Shown piece after piece: positions 36,509 through 44,924 of a stretch of 64,000 nucleotides of DNA (within the stretch, counting starts at the first letter, position 1; each line of letters starts with the position of its first letter). Under the pieces are notes generated by a model that worked only from the letters and a program-made list of their open reading frames with translations, made no database searches and was not told the origin of the DNA. Source of the DNA: Bacteroides sp. 224 (GTDB lineage Bacteria; Bacteroidota; Bacteroidia; Bacteroidales; Bacteroidaceae); contig NZ_QVMK01000002.1 of the NCBI RefSeq assembly GCF_010500995.1, positions 129,429 through 193,428 on the forward strand. The letters are read 5' to 3'. Position numbers and translations under genes: made by a program.

Positions 36509-38782
36509 TTATCCTACTTCTTGTTCAGCTAAAATTAACACATTTCCAACGCCTTCTATTACTAATTGGGTTTTATGCTTTATTTCAGGAGTAAATGGAG
36601 TGTCGCGCGAAGCTTCCAGCTCATTTAGCAACGGTACTAATTGAGTGGCATTTATCAACGTAAACAATGGCAATAACTTATGCGCCATATTTGCAATTCC
36701 ATTCACATCTTTCTGCTGAAGCGCCTGTTTCATTCTCTCTATATTCTTTTGCGTTTCGACTATAAAAGAAAGGATGAAAGAACGTGCAGCTTCCGGATCG
36801 CCTCCCGAGAAAGCAGTAAGAGGAGTAAAATCTAATGTTTGTTCTGATGTTGTATTTCCACTACTCTTTTCTTCCCGAACGATTTGTTTACCAAGTACTT
36901 GCATTAAGTCTTTCAGAGAGAAAGGTTTATTCAGCCTTGCCACAAATCCATGAGCTACAAAATCGGCTTCGCTCATTTCGCTACGGGCAGTAACAGCCAC
37001 CACCGGAATGTGTTTGGCTTGTTGAATATTAGATGCACGCAATAGCTTTAATAAATCAAATCCATTAATAGCAGGCATCTGAACATCGGTTAGCAATATA
37101 TCAAAAGTATCATACCGAAGTTGCTCTATCAACTCTTCCAATTGTTGACAACAAACGGTTGTTACTCCTTGCTGTTGCAACATAGCGGCAGTCATATCCA
37201 ATTGGAGTTTATCATCATCAATCAACAAAACTTTCATCGGTTTCTCTAATACGGCAAGTGTAGCCTTTTCGTCTTCTTGCTCTTTCGGCTCTGCACCTTC
37301 GGCAGCAGGGCAAAGCGGTATACTGACTGTGAATACACTGCCCTTTCCTTCGGTACTTTCCACCTTAATGGTACCTTCCAACAATTGCACCAGCTTATTT
37401 ACAATAGACAGGCCAAGTCCCACTCCTTCTTCTCCTTGTGCTCCGGGAAGGCGAGTAAATTCCTGGAAGATTCGTTCTTTATCTTCCTGCTTCATACCCT
37501 TGCCTGTATCTTTAACCTGAATAATCAGTTCGAGTTCGCGGCAACTCGTAATTAAGGATACTTTTCCTTTTTCTGTAAACTTAATGGCATTGGATAATAA
37601 GTTGTTAACGATCTGACGAATACGCAAAGGATCGCCTATATATCTATCATCTAAAGCAGGATCGGTTTCAAGTTCCAACCGGAGTCCTTTCTGCTTGGCC
37701 AGCAGTTCAAAGCTAACTCTGACTTCTTCGAACAATTGCGCCGGATTAAAGCTCACTTGGTTTACTTCTGTTTTATTGAGGTCGAGCTTATGGAAATCGA
37801 GCAAATCATTGACCAGCTTTAACAGGTGTTGCGAAGAGCTTTTCATATTGTTGAGGTAGAACTGTTCACGTTCATCCTTCACCAAACGGGAAAGTAATTC
37901 GGCATATCCTATAATAGAGCCCAAAGGAGCTTTAAAGTCATGAGTAATGGTTAGCATCAACTTTTCGCGCGCTTGAAGTAATTCTTCTGCACGAGCTCTT
38001 GCTTCTTCCAACTGACGTTTATATCGGTTGCTACGGGTAATATCTCTCCAGATTATGAACAAGAAAATCACCGATAGAAGTACAGCACCCATAGCTATCC
38101 ATGCAATGGCACGCCCGGATCGGTAGTGCACATCTTGGTGTACTTCCTCTTCCGATTGCATTTGCGCTACCATTTCCTCTTCATAAGCATTAATCAACGT
38201 ATCAAGTCGGTTTGTCAGTATCCGGTTTATTTCTCTCAATCGCTCATTATTCCGAACAGCCCGTTTGTAGGTTGCTGTTCTTTGTTTAGTAATCTCCTCT
38301 AATTGCTGTTGCAATTCCTCTACCGGATTATAAACCTGTAATACCGTATCATTGATATACTCTATCTCTTGTTGTGCACGCTTGGTTGAATCCTTTGGAG
38401 GCACAAATACTTCGGACAACCGCTTGAAGAATCCTTTCTTATTCACCGGATCAACTATTGTATCTTGCTTGGCCACCGTCCGTTTCGTCACATCCTTCTG
38501 AGAGATTATCATATTCTTTAGTTCGAATAATCTATTCACCTCTTCCATAGAGATTAATTCTTCATTGGCTTTCGTCAATGAACGAAGCATCTGAACTACA
38601 GTCTCATCTTTTTCTTTGATCAGATTCAGCAGGCTGTCGCCTTTCATAACTTGCTCGGTATCTATACGCGAAAGCTCTTCCATTTCTCTACGAATAAAAC
38701 ACAGAGATAGAAATAAAATAATAAGTAGCAAGAGGTATCCGAGGGCTACTTTAATCTTGGTGAAACGATCCGAAGTATTCAA
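36509..38782 (-). CDS. Hybrid sensor histidine kinase with receiver and HPt domains
   Basis: This 757-residue protein has two membrane helices (about 11-30 and 224-245) flanking a coiled-coil-rich periplasmic part. HisKA has LTITHDFKAPLG with His281. The HATPase part shows NLLSNAIKF, DTGKGM and GVGLGLSI. A receiver domain has ILLTDVQMPAING (Asp near 566). A C-terminal HPt domain has MAHKLLPLF (His near 698). The frame opens with TTG at 38782, just after the MATE stop; no ATG precedes the first helix, so a TTG start is likely. It probably passes phosphate through the receiver and HPt to a separate response regulator not in this window. It lies within the Tam/protease operon, so envelope stress is a reasonable guess. 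Confidence 0.9.
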   Translation of the reverse strand: MNTSDRFTKIKVALGYLLLLIILFLSLCFIRREMEELSRIDTEQVMKGDSLLNLIKEKDETVVQMLRSLTKANEELISMEEVNRLFELKNMIISQKDVTKRTVAKQDTIVDPVNKKGFFKRLSEVFVPPKDSTKRAQQEIEYINDTVLQVYNPVEELQQQLEEITKQRTATYKRAVRNNERLREINRILTNRLDTLINAYEEEMVAQMQSEEEVHQDVHYRSGRAIAWIAMGAVLLSVIFLFIIWRDITRSNRYKRQLEEARARAEELLQAREKLMLTITHDFKAPLGSIIGYAELLSRLVKDEREQFYLNNMKSSSQHLLKLVNDLLDFHKLDLNKTEVNQVSFNPAQLFEEVRVSFELLAKQKGLRLELETDPALDDRYIGDPLRIRQIVNNLLSNAIKFTEKGKVSLITSCRELELIIQVKDTGKGMKQEDKERIFQEFTRLPGAQGEEGVGLGLSIVNKLVQLLEGTIKVESTEGKGSVFTVSIPLCPAAEGAEPKEQEDEKATLAVLEKPMKVLLIDDDKLQLDMTAAMLQQQGVTTVCCQQLEELIEQLRYDTFDILLTDVQMPAINGFDLLKLLRASNIQQAKHIPVVAVTARSEMSEADFVAHGFVARLNKPFSLKDLMQVLGKQIVREEKSSGNTTSEQTLDFTPLTAFSGGDPEAARSFILSFIVETQKNIERMKQALQQKDVNGIANMAHKLLPLFTLINATQLVPLLNELEASRDTPFTPEIKHKTQLVIEGVGNVLILAEQEVG

Positions 38783-38786
38783 TGTC

Positions 38787-40127
38787 TTAAATATATTTTT
38801 TCGTTTGTTTTCTAAATCTTAGCCAAAGCATCATAGCCGCACTTGTTAATCCGAAAGGAAATGCCATCCATACACCGAAAGCTCCCCAACCTACCACAAA
38901 GCCCAACAGATAACCTACGGGTAGCGAAATAATAAAGTAAGCGATAAAAGCTATGATCATCATTGGTTTTACATCAGAGATTCCCCGAAGGGCATTGGCA
39001 AAGGCAATCTGCATTCCGTCGCCAAACTGATAGAGAAGCATCGGAATCATTAATGTTACCACAGTTGCTGTTACATCTTCGCTATCTGTAAACCAGCCTC
39101 CTAATTGATATCTTAAAGAATAAAGGAAAATACAGAAGAAAACGGCCATCACTAAAATAATATGCGCCCCTGCATAAGCAGACCGCCGTACATTTACCCA
39201 ATCGTCTTGCCCGCGGAAGTTGCTCACCCTAATGGCTATCGCTGCACCCATACCATAGTAAATCATAAAAGCGAGGGTGGAGATGGTAAGCATTACCTGA
39301 TGAGACGCCAGTGCAATAGTGCCTAACCATCCTATCATAATGGTGCTTAAACTGAAAGAGGCAGTTTCCATTCCCATTTGTAGTGAAACAGGCCAACCTA
39401 ACTCATTTAAGCGGCGGAATAATGTTTTGGAAAATTTAATCTGCTTAAATCCTTCTCGGTATTTTAAGAATCGCGCACTTTTGGCAAATATCAGAATAAA
39501 GACCAGAAGCATGATGATGCGGGCAAACAGTGTGCTTAAACCGGCTCCCAGAAGTCCTAATTCCGGAAACCCGAATTTACCGTAAATAAGTATCCAGTTG
39601 CCTACAATATTCAACACATTTCCGCTTAACAATATCCACATGGAAGTACGTGTATCCATAATTCCATCCGTAAATTGTTTAAAGGCATTAAACAAGGATA
39701 CGAATAGTAAGGAAGCCAGCAAAACCAGGTAATAAGGTTTTATTAAAGGGATTAATTCCCGCGGCTGCCCCAAACGCTCTACATTAAAATACAAGCCCGT
39801 CATTATCACAGTTACAAAAACACCTATCAGCAGATTGGCAAATAAGCTACACTTTAAAGCTCCGCCTGCCTCTCTGAGTTCTCCTCTTCCAAAGAGCCCC
39901 CCTACAATGGGAGTCAATCCGTAAGAAAAGCCGGTACTGAAAATAATAACAAGATTAAACATATTATTAACAAAAGAAGCAGCAGCCAGTTCGTCGGTAC
40001 CATGATGTCCAATCATCAAAGTATCAGCAAAACTGAGAATAATCATTCCTAACTGCCCTACAACAATAGGTAGCCCAAGCTGCAATAATGCTTTATAATG
40101 CCCTTTGTATGCTTCAATTAGTTTCAT
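38787..40127 (-). CDS. MATE family multidrug/toxin exporter
   Basis: This 446-residue protein has about 12 hydrophobic helices and two related halves, starting LLQLGLPIVVGQLGMIILSFADTLMIG and later LGWPVSLQMGMETASFSLSTIMIGWLG, the repeat typical of NorM/MATE transporters. Such proteins exchange protons or sodium for cationic drugs or metabolites across the inner membrane. Its start overlaps the end of the M16 protease gene by 14 bases, so translation is probably coupled. The substrate is not readable. Confidence 0.95.
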   Translation of the reverse strand: MKLIEAYKGHYKALLQLGLPIVVGQLGMIILSFADTLMIGHHGTDELAAASFVNNMFNLVIIFSTGFSYGLTPIVGGLFGRGELREAGGALKCSLFANLLIGVFVTVIMTGLYFNVERLGQPRELIPLIKPYYLVLLASLLFVSLFNAFKQFTDGIMDTRTSMWILLSGNVLNIVGNWILIYGKFGFPELGLLGAGLSTLFARIIMLLVFILIFAKSARFLKYREGFKQIKFSKTLFRRLNELGWPVSLQMGMETASFSLSTIMIGWLGTIALASHQVMLTISTLAFMIYYGMGAAIAIRVSNFRGQDDWVNVRRSAYAGAHIILVMAVFFCIFLYSLRYQLGGWFTDSEDVTATVVTLMIPMLLYQFGDGMQIAFANALRGISDVKPMMIIAFIAYFIISLPVGYLLGFVVGWGAFGVWMAFPFGLTSAAMMLWLRFRKQTKKYI

Positions 40128-41352
40128 GTTTATAATATAGAATGCAACTGTTCTCCGGAATAAAGGTTTCAGTAGCTACGCGTTGCAATTGTTCGGCTGT
40201 TATTGCACGATATTTATCTACCTCATGCAACATATCTTCTGCACGAGTAATTAGTTCGAACCATGCCAAGTTAGTAGCAATATTCAAGTAACTGGTATTT
40301 CCAAATATCCAGGTAGACTCAAATTTATTCTTTACTTTATCCAGTTCCTGCGTTTCAATCAGCTCTTGATGGAGCAGATTCAATTCATTCCAAACAGCTT
40401 CTTCGGCCTGTTCTAACGAGATACCGGAAACCGGTTTACCTACGATATAAAACAATCCTGCATCAAGGCTACCGGAAATGTAAGCGTCGATGCCCGAAAA
40501 GATCCGCTTTTCTTGTACCAACCTCTGCTTAAGTCTGCCAGACCGACCGTTGCTTAATATATCCGACAACATATCAAAAGCATGATAATCCGGGCTTAAA
40601 CGATCAGATATATGGAAACTCATAAATAGCGAATCAAGAGGTACATTCCTTTCTACCGTTAACCTTCGTTGTTCTGTTTGCACAGGTTCTTGTGGCAGGT
40701 TTCTTACCTGTACGTCTCTGCGCGGAATAGGGCCAAACCACTTCTCGGTTAGTGCTACTGCTTCTTCAAAATCGATATTGCCTGTAACTGCTAATATTGC
40801 ATTGTTGGGCGCGTAGAAACGATAAAAGAAGTCTTTTACCTCCTCCATCGTTGCCTGAGCGATATGCGATAGTTCCTTCCCGATGGTAGGCCAGCGATAG
40901 GGATGTACTTTATAGGCCATTTCATGCTGTATATGCCCTACATCTCCATAAGGTTGATTCAAACAACGCTGTTTAAACTCTTCCATCACCACTCCGCGCT
41001 GCACTTCCAGGCTCTTTTCGTCGAAGGCCAAGCTAAGCATACGATCCGATTCGAGCCAGAATCCTATCTCTACATTCTGTTTCGGAATGGTTAAGTAGTA
41101 ATTGGTGATATCGTTGTTTGTCCATGCATTATTCTCGCCACCTGCCAGTTGCAAAGGTTCGTCGTAATCGGGTATATTGACGGAACCACCAAACATCAAA
41201 TGCTCAAAGAGATGTGCAAAGCCTGTATGATCGGGATGTTCATCTCTCGCTCCTACATTATAGATGATATTCATTGCCACCATCTGCGTACTTGTATCCT
41301 GAAAGTGTACAAGCCGCAGACCATTGGACAATGTATGTTTTTGAATATTCAT
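40114..41352 (-). CDS. M16 family zinc metalloprotease
   Basis: This 412-residue protein is a single M16 unit. The inverted zinc motif HLFEH is at residues 47-51, followed by the third ligand region (LEVQRGVVMEEFKQR) near 115-128, then APNNAILAVTGNID and a second M16-like half (about 170-405). No signal peptide is visible, so it is probably cytoplasmic unless the start is elsewhere. Many Bacteroidota carry longer or paired M16 proteins; here the zinc site is intact and no inactive partner adjoins it. The ATG directly abuts the cyclophilin stop codon with no gap. Confidence 0.93.
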   Translation of the reverse strand: MNIQKHTLSNGLRLVHFQDTSTQMVAMNIIYNVGARDEHPDHTGFAHLFEHLMFGGSVNIPDYDEPLQLAGGENNAWTNNDITNYYLTIPKQNVEIGFWLESDRMLSLAFDEKSLEVQRGVVMEEFKQRCLNQPYGDVGHIQHEMAYKVHPYRWPTIGKELSHIAQATMEEVKDFFYRFYAPNNAILAVTGNIDFEEAVALTEKWFGPIPRRDVQVRNLPQEPVQTEQRRLTVERNVPLDSLFMSFHISDRLSPDYHAFDMLSDILSNGRSGRLKQRLVQEKRIFSGIDAYISGSLDAGLFYIVGKPVSGISLEQAEEAVWNELNLLHQELIETQELDKVKNKFESTWIFGNTSYLNIATNLAWFELITRAEDMLHEVDKYRAITAEQLQRVATETFIPENSCILYYKHETN

Positions 41353-42189
41353 TTACAGTACAACTACTTTCTTTATTTTCACGTCTTCTTCCGGACGATC
41401 ATTGCGATCTGTTTTTACCTTTTGGATTTTATCAATAACATCCAGTCCATCCAAAACTTCGCCAAATACGGTGTACTCGCCATCCAGGTGAGGGCTTCCG
41501 CCTACGGTAGAATATGCTTCAATTTGTTCCGGTGTAAATTTAAAATCGGGTTGTTGGGCTGCTTCCGCCTCGGCTTCTGCAAAAAGTTCTTCCTGAAGGG
41601 CATATAATCCGTCCTGGTCTTTTTCATTCTGCATCTTACGGATTTCGTCCATCCGCTTATATGCCAATGAGTTAAAGATGGTATTCAGTTTTCCCTGATT
41701 CATTTGTTGCTCCATATCTAACAACGTAGAATCATTGTACACCTTACCGGTTACAATATAAAACTGACAACCTGATGATGCTTTCTCCGGATTAATCTGA
41801 TCTCCTTGTCTGGCAGCCGAAAGAGCTCCTTTCTTATGGAAATATTGAGGGTAAACAAATTCGGCAGGAATGGTATAGCCCACATCGCCCGTACCCAACA
41901 TAGCACCTTTTTCTGCTTTTTTCGATTCAGGATCTCCTGCTTGTATCATAAAGTCTTTTATCACTCTATGGAAAAGCGTGCCGTTATATACACTTTCTTT
42001 AGCCAGTTTAATAAAGTTATCTCTGTGTTTAGGGGTTTCATCATAAAGCATAACTATGATATCGCCCATGCTTGTTTCAATACGCAATTTTGTTTCTTTA
42101 CCGTCCATATTTACATTCTTTTTACCCGGTTGACAAGCCGAGGCCAGCCCTCCCAGTATGATTAATAATAGCCATAAGTTCTTCTTCAT
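41353..42189 (-). CDS. Cyclophilin-type peptidyl-prolyl isomerase lipoprotein
   Basis: From the ATG at 42189 the protein has 278 residues and a lipobox (ILGGLASAC). The cyclophilin core includes GDIIVMLYDETPKHRDNFIKLA, YNGTLFHRVIKDFMIQAGDP, KGALSAARQGDQINPEKASSGCQFYIV and YTVFGEVLDGLDVIDKI. A helical insertion of roughly 80 residues (about 165-245) between the SSGCQFYIV and YTVFGEVL segments is longer than in minimal cyclophilins. It assists folding in the periplasm or at the outer membrane. It is the first gene of the run cyclophilin, M16, MATE, kinase, TamB, TamL, which are spaced from a 14-base overlap to 44 bases apart. Confidence 0.93.
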   Translation of the reverse strand: MKKNLWLLLIILGGLASACQPGKKNVNMDGKETKLRIETSMGDIIVMLYDETPKHRDNFIKLAKESVYNGTLFHRVIKDFMIQAGDPESKKAEKGAMLGTGDVGYTIPAEFVYPQYFHKKGALSAARQGDQINPEKASSGCQFYIVTGKVYNDSTLLDMEQQMNQGKLNTIFNSLAYKRMDEIRKMQNEKDQDGLYALQEELFAEAEAEAAQQPDFKFTPEQIEAYSTVGGSPHLDGEYTVFGEVLDGLDVIDKIQKVKTDRNDRPEEDVKIKKVVVL

Positions 42190-42212
42190 GATGCTGTTTT
42201 TAAAGTTCAACG

Positions 42213-42246
42213 CAAAAGTACGATTTTATAATTATTCTAAGGCAAA
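42213..42246 (-). promoter_or_regulatory. Near-consensus Bacteroides promoter of the envelope operon
   Basis: On the minus strand TTTG (42246-42243) and TACTTTTG (42220-42213) are 22 bases apart, one more than the usual 19-21. The site lies 23 bases before the cyclophilin ATG at 42189. Confidence 0.55.
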
Positions 42247-42324
42247 GGTACTAAACAGAAAATAAATTGAATGGATGAATTGCGTCAAACAAGCGCAAAT
42301 TGCGAGATAAAGTATTCATCTTAT

Positions 42325-42470
42325 GAAAAGAACACTTCTTCCAGTGGAAAAGAATACTTCTTTCGGAACAAATGAAGGTTCTTTTACATTAAATGAAGTG
42401 TTTCTTTTCTACTGCTACTATTTTCATTTCCAACAACAGCAGTAGTAACTTTGTTGTTGTTGTTGTTGTT
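42325..42470. repeat. A/T-rich repeat tract with hairpin and (TTG)n run
   Basis: GAAAAGAACACTTCTT (42325) recurs as GAAAAGAATACTTCTT (42347) and inverted as GAAGTGTTTCTTTTC (42395-42409). CTACTGCT (42409-42416) pairs with AGCAGTAG (42438-42445). A (TTG)6TT run fills 42451-42470. The tract has no coding potential and lies in the 616-base gap between the cyclophilin and esterase genes. Confidence 0.6.
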
Positions 42471-42570
42471 TTCTTCTCTTTTCTTTTATATTCTTTTCTT
42501 TTGTTGCAACGGATTTCAACGGACGTTGAATTTGGAGTGAGTGGTAATGTCTACAATTTATACTAAGTAA

Positions 42571-42690
42571 GTATTCAGAATTAGTTCATATCTTAGCAGT
42601 CACCCCGAGAGGGGTTATGCACATATTACCCCTGTCGGGGTAAATGCTTGCAGTTTAATAATAGAAGTAGGTATTCAAAATTAATTCATA
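42571..42690. repeat. Palindromic intergenic repeat, short form, with flanking 20-bp direct repeats
   Basis: The core (about 42598-42656) has CACCCCGAGAGGGGTTATGC and ATTACCCCTGTCGGGGTAA. It equals the two outer ends of the composite repeat at 5078-5283, joined without the internal part and inverted. Imperfect direct repeats GTATTCARAATTARTTCATA lie at 42571-42590 and 42671-42690, exactly 100 bases apart. Confidence 0.75.
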
Positions 42691-42702
42691 ATATGAGAAA
42701 GT

Positions 42703-42801
42703 CCCCCTCCGCCCTTTGGGCACCTCCCCCTTGCAGGGGAGGAGTCGATGCCGCAGGAATTCCTCCCCTGCAAGGGGGAGGTGCCCAAAGGGCGGAGGGG
42801 G
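42703..42801. repeat. Perfect 41-bp inverted repeat after the esterase gene
   Basis: Arms 42703-42743 and 42761-42801 are exact reverse complements around a 17-base loop. Left-arm landmarks are CCCCCTCCGCCCTTTGGGCA and CCCTTGCAGGGGAGGA. The structure begins 4 bases past the stop codon of the gene ending at 42806, so it could end transcription or protect the 3' end. There is no T-run, so it is not a classical terminator. Confidence 0.92.
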
Positions 42802-42805
42802 TAAT

Positions 42806-44767
42806 TTATTTCTTCCCCGCTGCTTTCTCCGCATTCCGCTTATTTACATAATCCTTAAACAACTGTCGCCAGTTACGCCCGTTATTATTCAGGTATTGTT
42901 CGCACTTGGTTTTGTAAATTTCGAAGATAGCAGAGATTTGCTTCATATTCTTATAATCAATGGCTTTCTCCCGTGCTTCTTTTAAGTGACCGATGATGAT
43001 TGACTCTTCTTCGGCTGTTAAATCAGGAACGATTGCCTGATATCCTTTGAGTGTAAAAGCCACTTTGCCTACGGTATATTTATCTAAGATTTGCTCTACC
43101 TGTTCTTCGGTTAAGGCACGACGCAGACCGTTCATCAATTTATCATGTACTTCTTTGGGCATGGCAGAATCGGCTATCATTTCCCGATCTAACTTACTGA
43201 GCTTATTGCCCGTAGCAGGGTTAATGCCTTCGGGTATGGTGGTATAAGGATGATCATTATGCCAATCGCGTACCTGACGAAGGTGATTATAAATCAATGT
43301 GCGTACAAAAGAGGCATCTTTTTCGTTCTCCAATTGCAGGCTTGCTACCCAATCGGTTGCTTTCTTTTCCAATCCGGCATCTGATTTAAGGTTGGAATAG
43401 AGTTTCTTATCAAAGTAAACGGCTACATCATTGAAGGAACGAATGGCGTTTTCAGGCATCAACTCGCCTTTCTTTCCGAAGCTGAGTAAAGCACTTTGGG
43501 GTTCGATGGTTACTTTGTCTTCGTCGATCATCTTCTTATCTAATTGGAAGACATCGGCAAAGAAATCATATACGGCATTTCGTTTGTTGGGGCCAAAGTC
43601 ATGTCCTTCTTGGGGAAGATGCACATTACTTACTTTATCGGTGGCATTATAAAAGCCATAGATGCGTTGCAGATAAGGATATTCGAGGGTAGGCACGCTG
43701 GCAGTCCAGTCTTTGCCATCCGAAACAACCAATAAAGGTTGTGGGGCAAACATAGCCATCAGTTCGGCATTATTGGTGCCTCTGCCTGCTAAAGAAATGG
43801 GCATGCCACTCTCGCAAGGGCAACCACCATCGAAATGAGAGGCAAGACTTACTATGGGGGCAGCAGCAGTAAAACGATTGTCCAATACGGTTAACAACAC
43901 TACCTGCGAACCTCCGCCTGAGCCTCCATTGGCACCAATGCGAGTTGCATCAATGTCTTTACGGGTAAGTATATAATCCAGTAACGATAATCCGTTCATG
44001 GCTTGGATAATATGGGCGGCACTGGAACGGTGAGCCACACCTCCTACTTGCAGTTCGGATTCTCCCCATCCAAACAGATCGTAGTCTACACAAACTGCTC
44101 CCATACGGGCGAGGGTGGCCATGCGTTGTTGTTGGTCTTTGCGGTAACGGCCGTCGCCGAAATGTCCGTTCGGGCAAATAATAACGGGATGTTTTCCTTT
44201 CTTGGCAGGGGTATAGATGGAACCGCAGACATATAAACCCGGCAGGGTTTCCAATGCTATATTCTGAACGGTATAGCCATCGAACTTACGAACTTTGGAA
44301 AGAATCGGTTTGGTATTCACTCTTTGTTTAAGAATGGTGTCGATGCCCAACTTCTCGCGTACTTCGGAACGAAGGAGGGCTTTGCGGGCTTCCCAACTTG
44401 CCTGGTCTTTGTATAATGTATTGAGGTAGGCTAACATCTTTTTTCCGTCTTCGTCGATACGGCGGGGGTATTCGTAAGATTTTAGTTTATATACGTTATT
44501 GCCTTGCTTTACGAATTTGTAATCGAAGTAAGCAAGTACGTTGGTTAATGATTCTTCGGCGGAATAAGGGCGAATGCGAAAGTCGGCATAAGGAAGTATT
44601 TTACCTATGGTATCAATGTCGTATTTAAGGCGAACGTTGAAACGGGTAGAGATTTCGTTAAGGACATCGCTTAAGGGGCGGACGAATTGGTTTTCGACGG
44701 TGAGGGTTTGGGCTATCAGGAGTAGCGAGCTACTTAAACAGAGGGATAAAAGAATACTTTTTCTCAT
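42806..44767 (-). CDS. STN domain - alpha/beta-hydrolase esterase - DUF3826 fusion (CE19-like pectin esterase)
   Basis: This 653-residue secreted protein (signal ILLSLCLSSSLLLIAQ) has three parts. Residues about 22-100 resemble an STN/secretin short domain (PLSDVLNEISTRFNVRLKYD, SAEESLTNVL). Residues about 150-420 are an alpha/beta hydrolase with nucleophile motif GANGGSGGG (Ser near 281), Asp in LLVVSDGKDW and His in LPQEGHDFGP. Residues about 535-635 align with the separate DUF3826 protein at 55557-56219 (LTEEQVEQ, then DLTAEEESIIIGHLKEARE). From memory, the matching B. thetaiotaomicron RG-II gene is BT1017, a pectin methylesterase founding family CE19. Ester removal from pectin is therefore likely; methyl versus acetyl cannot be told here. 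Confidence 0.82.
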   Translation of the reverse strand: MRKSILLSLCLSSSLLLIAQTLTVENQFVRPLSDVLNEISTRFNVRLKYDIDTIGKILPYADFRIRPYSAEESLTNVLAYFDYKFVKQGNNVYKLKSYEYPRRIDEDGKKMLAYLNTLYKDQASWEARKALLRSEVREKLGIDTILKQRVNTKPILSKVRKFDGYTVQNIALETLPGLYVCGSIYTPAKKGKHPVIICPNGHFGDGRYRKDQQQRMATLARMGAVCVDYDLFGWGESELQVGGVAHRSSAAHIIQAMNGLSLLDYILTRKDIDATRIGANGGSGGGSQVVLLTVLDNRFTAAAPIVSLASHFDGGCPCESGMPISLAGRGTNNAELMAMFAPQPLLVVSDGKDWTASVPTLEYPYLQRIYGFYNATDKVSNVHLPQEGHDFGPNKRNAVYDFFADVFQLDKKMIDEDKVTIEPQSALLSFGKKGELMPENAIRSFNDVAVYFDKKLYSNLKSDAGLEKKATDWVASLQLENEKDASFVRTLIYNHLRQVRDWHNDHPYTTIPEGINPATGNKLSKLDREMIADSAMPKEVHDKLMNGLRRALTEEQVEQILDKYTVGKVAFTLKGYQAIVPDLTAEEESIIIGHLKEAREKAIDYKNMKQISAIFEIYKTKCEQYLNNNGRNWRQLFKDYVNKRNAEKAAGKK

Positions 44768-44801
44768 ATTACGAATGTTTTGTTATCTACTTTTATAATA
44801 A

Positions 44802-44908
44802 AATGAATAGGTACGCGGAAAAAGCAGAATGAGCGGAAACACGCGGAAAAGAAAAATAAAATTCCGTGTTCATCCGCTCATTCCGCTTTTTCCGCGTATC
44901 TATCCATT
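44802..44908. repeat. Long imperfect inverted repeat between GH28 and esterase genes
   Basis: Arms of about 46 bases (44802-44848 and 44862-44908) contain TACGCGGAAAAAGC-GAATGAG and its complement, with a few mismatches and a 13-base loop. A partly deleted relative lies at 58152-58253. It occupies most of the 157-base gap. Confidence 0.82.
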
Positions 44909-44924
44909 AAGTACACATAAAATA

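Noticed and set aside
42451-42470. Phase-variable coding triplet repeat
   Set aside because: No open frame or start codon is associated with the (TTG)6 run.
42648-42985. Plus-strand frames across the 41-bp inverted repeat
   Set aside because: They are antisense to the esterase gene end and consist mainly of the hairpin arms.
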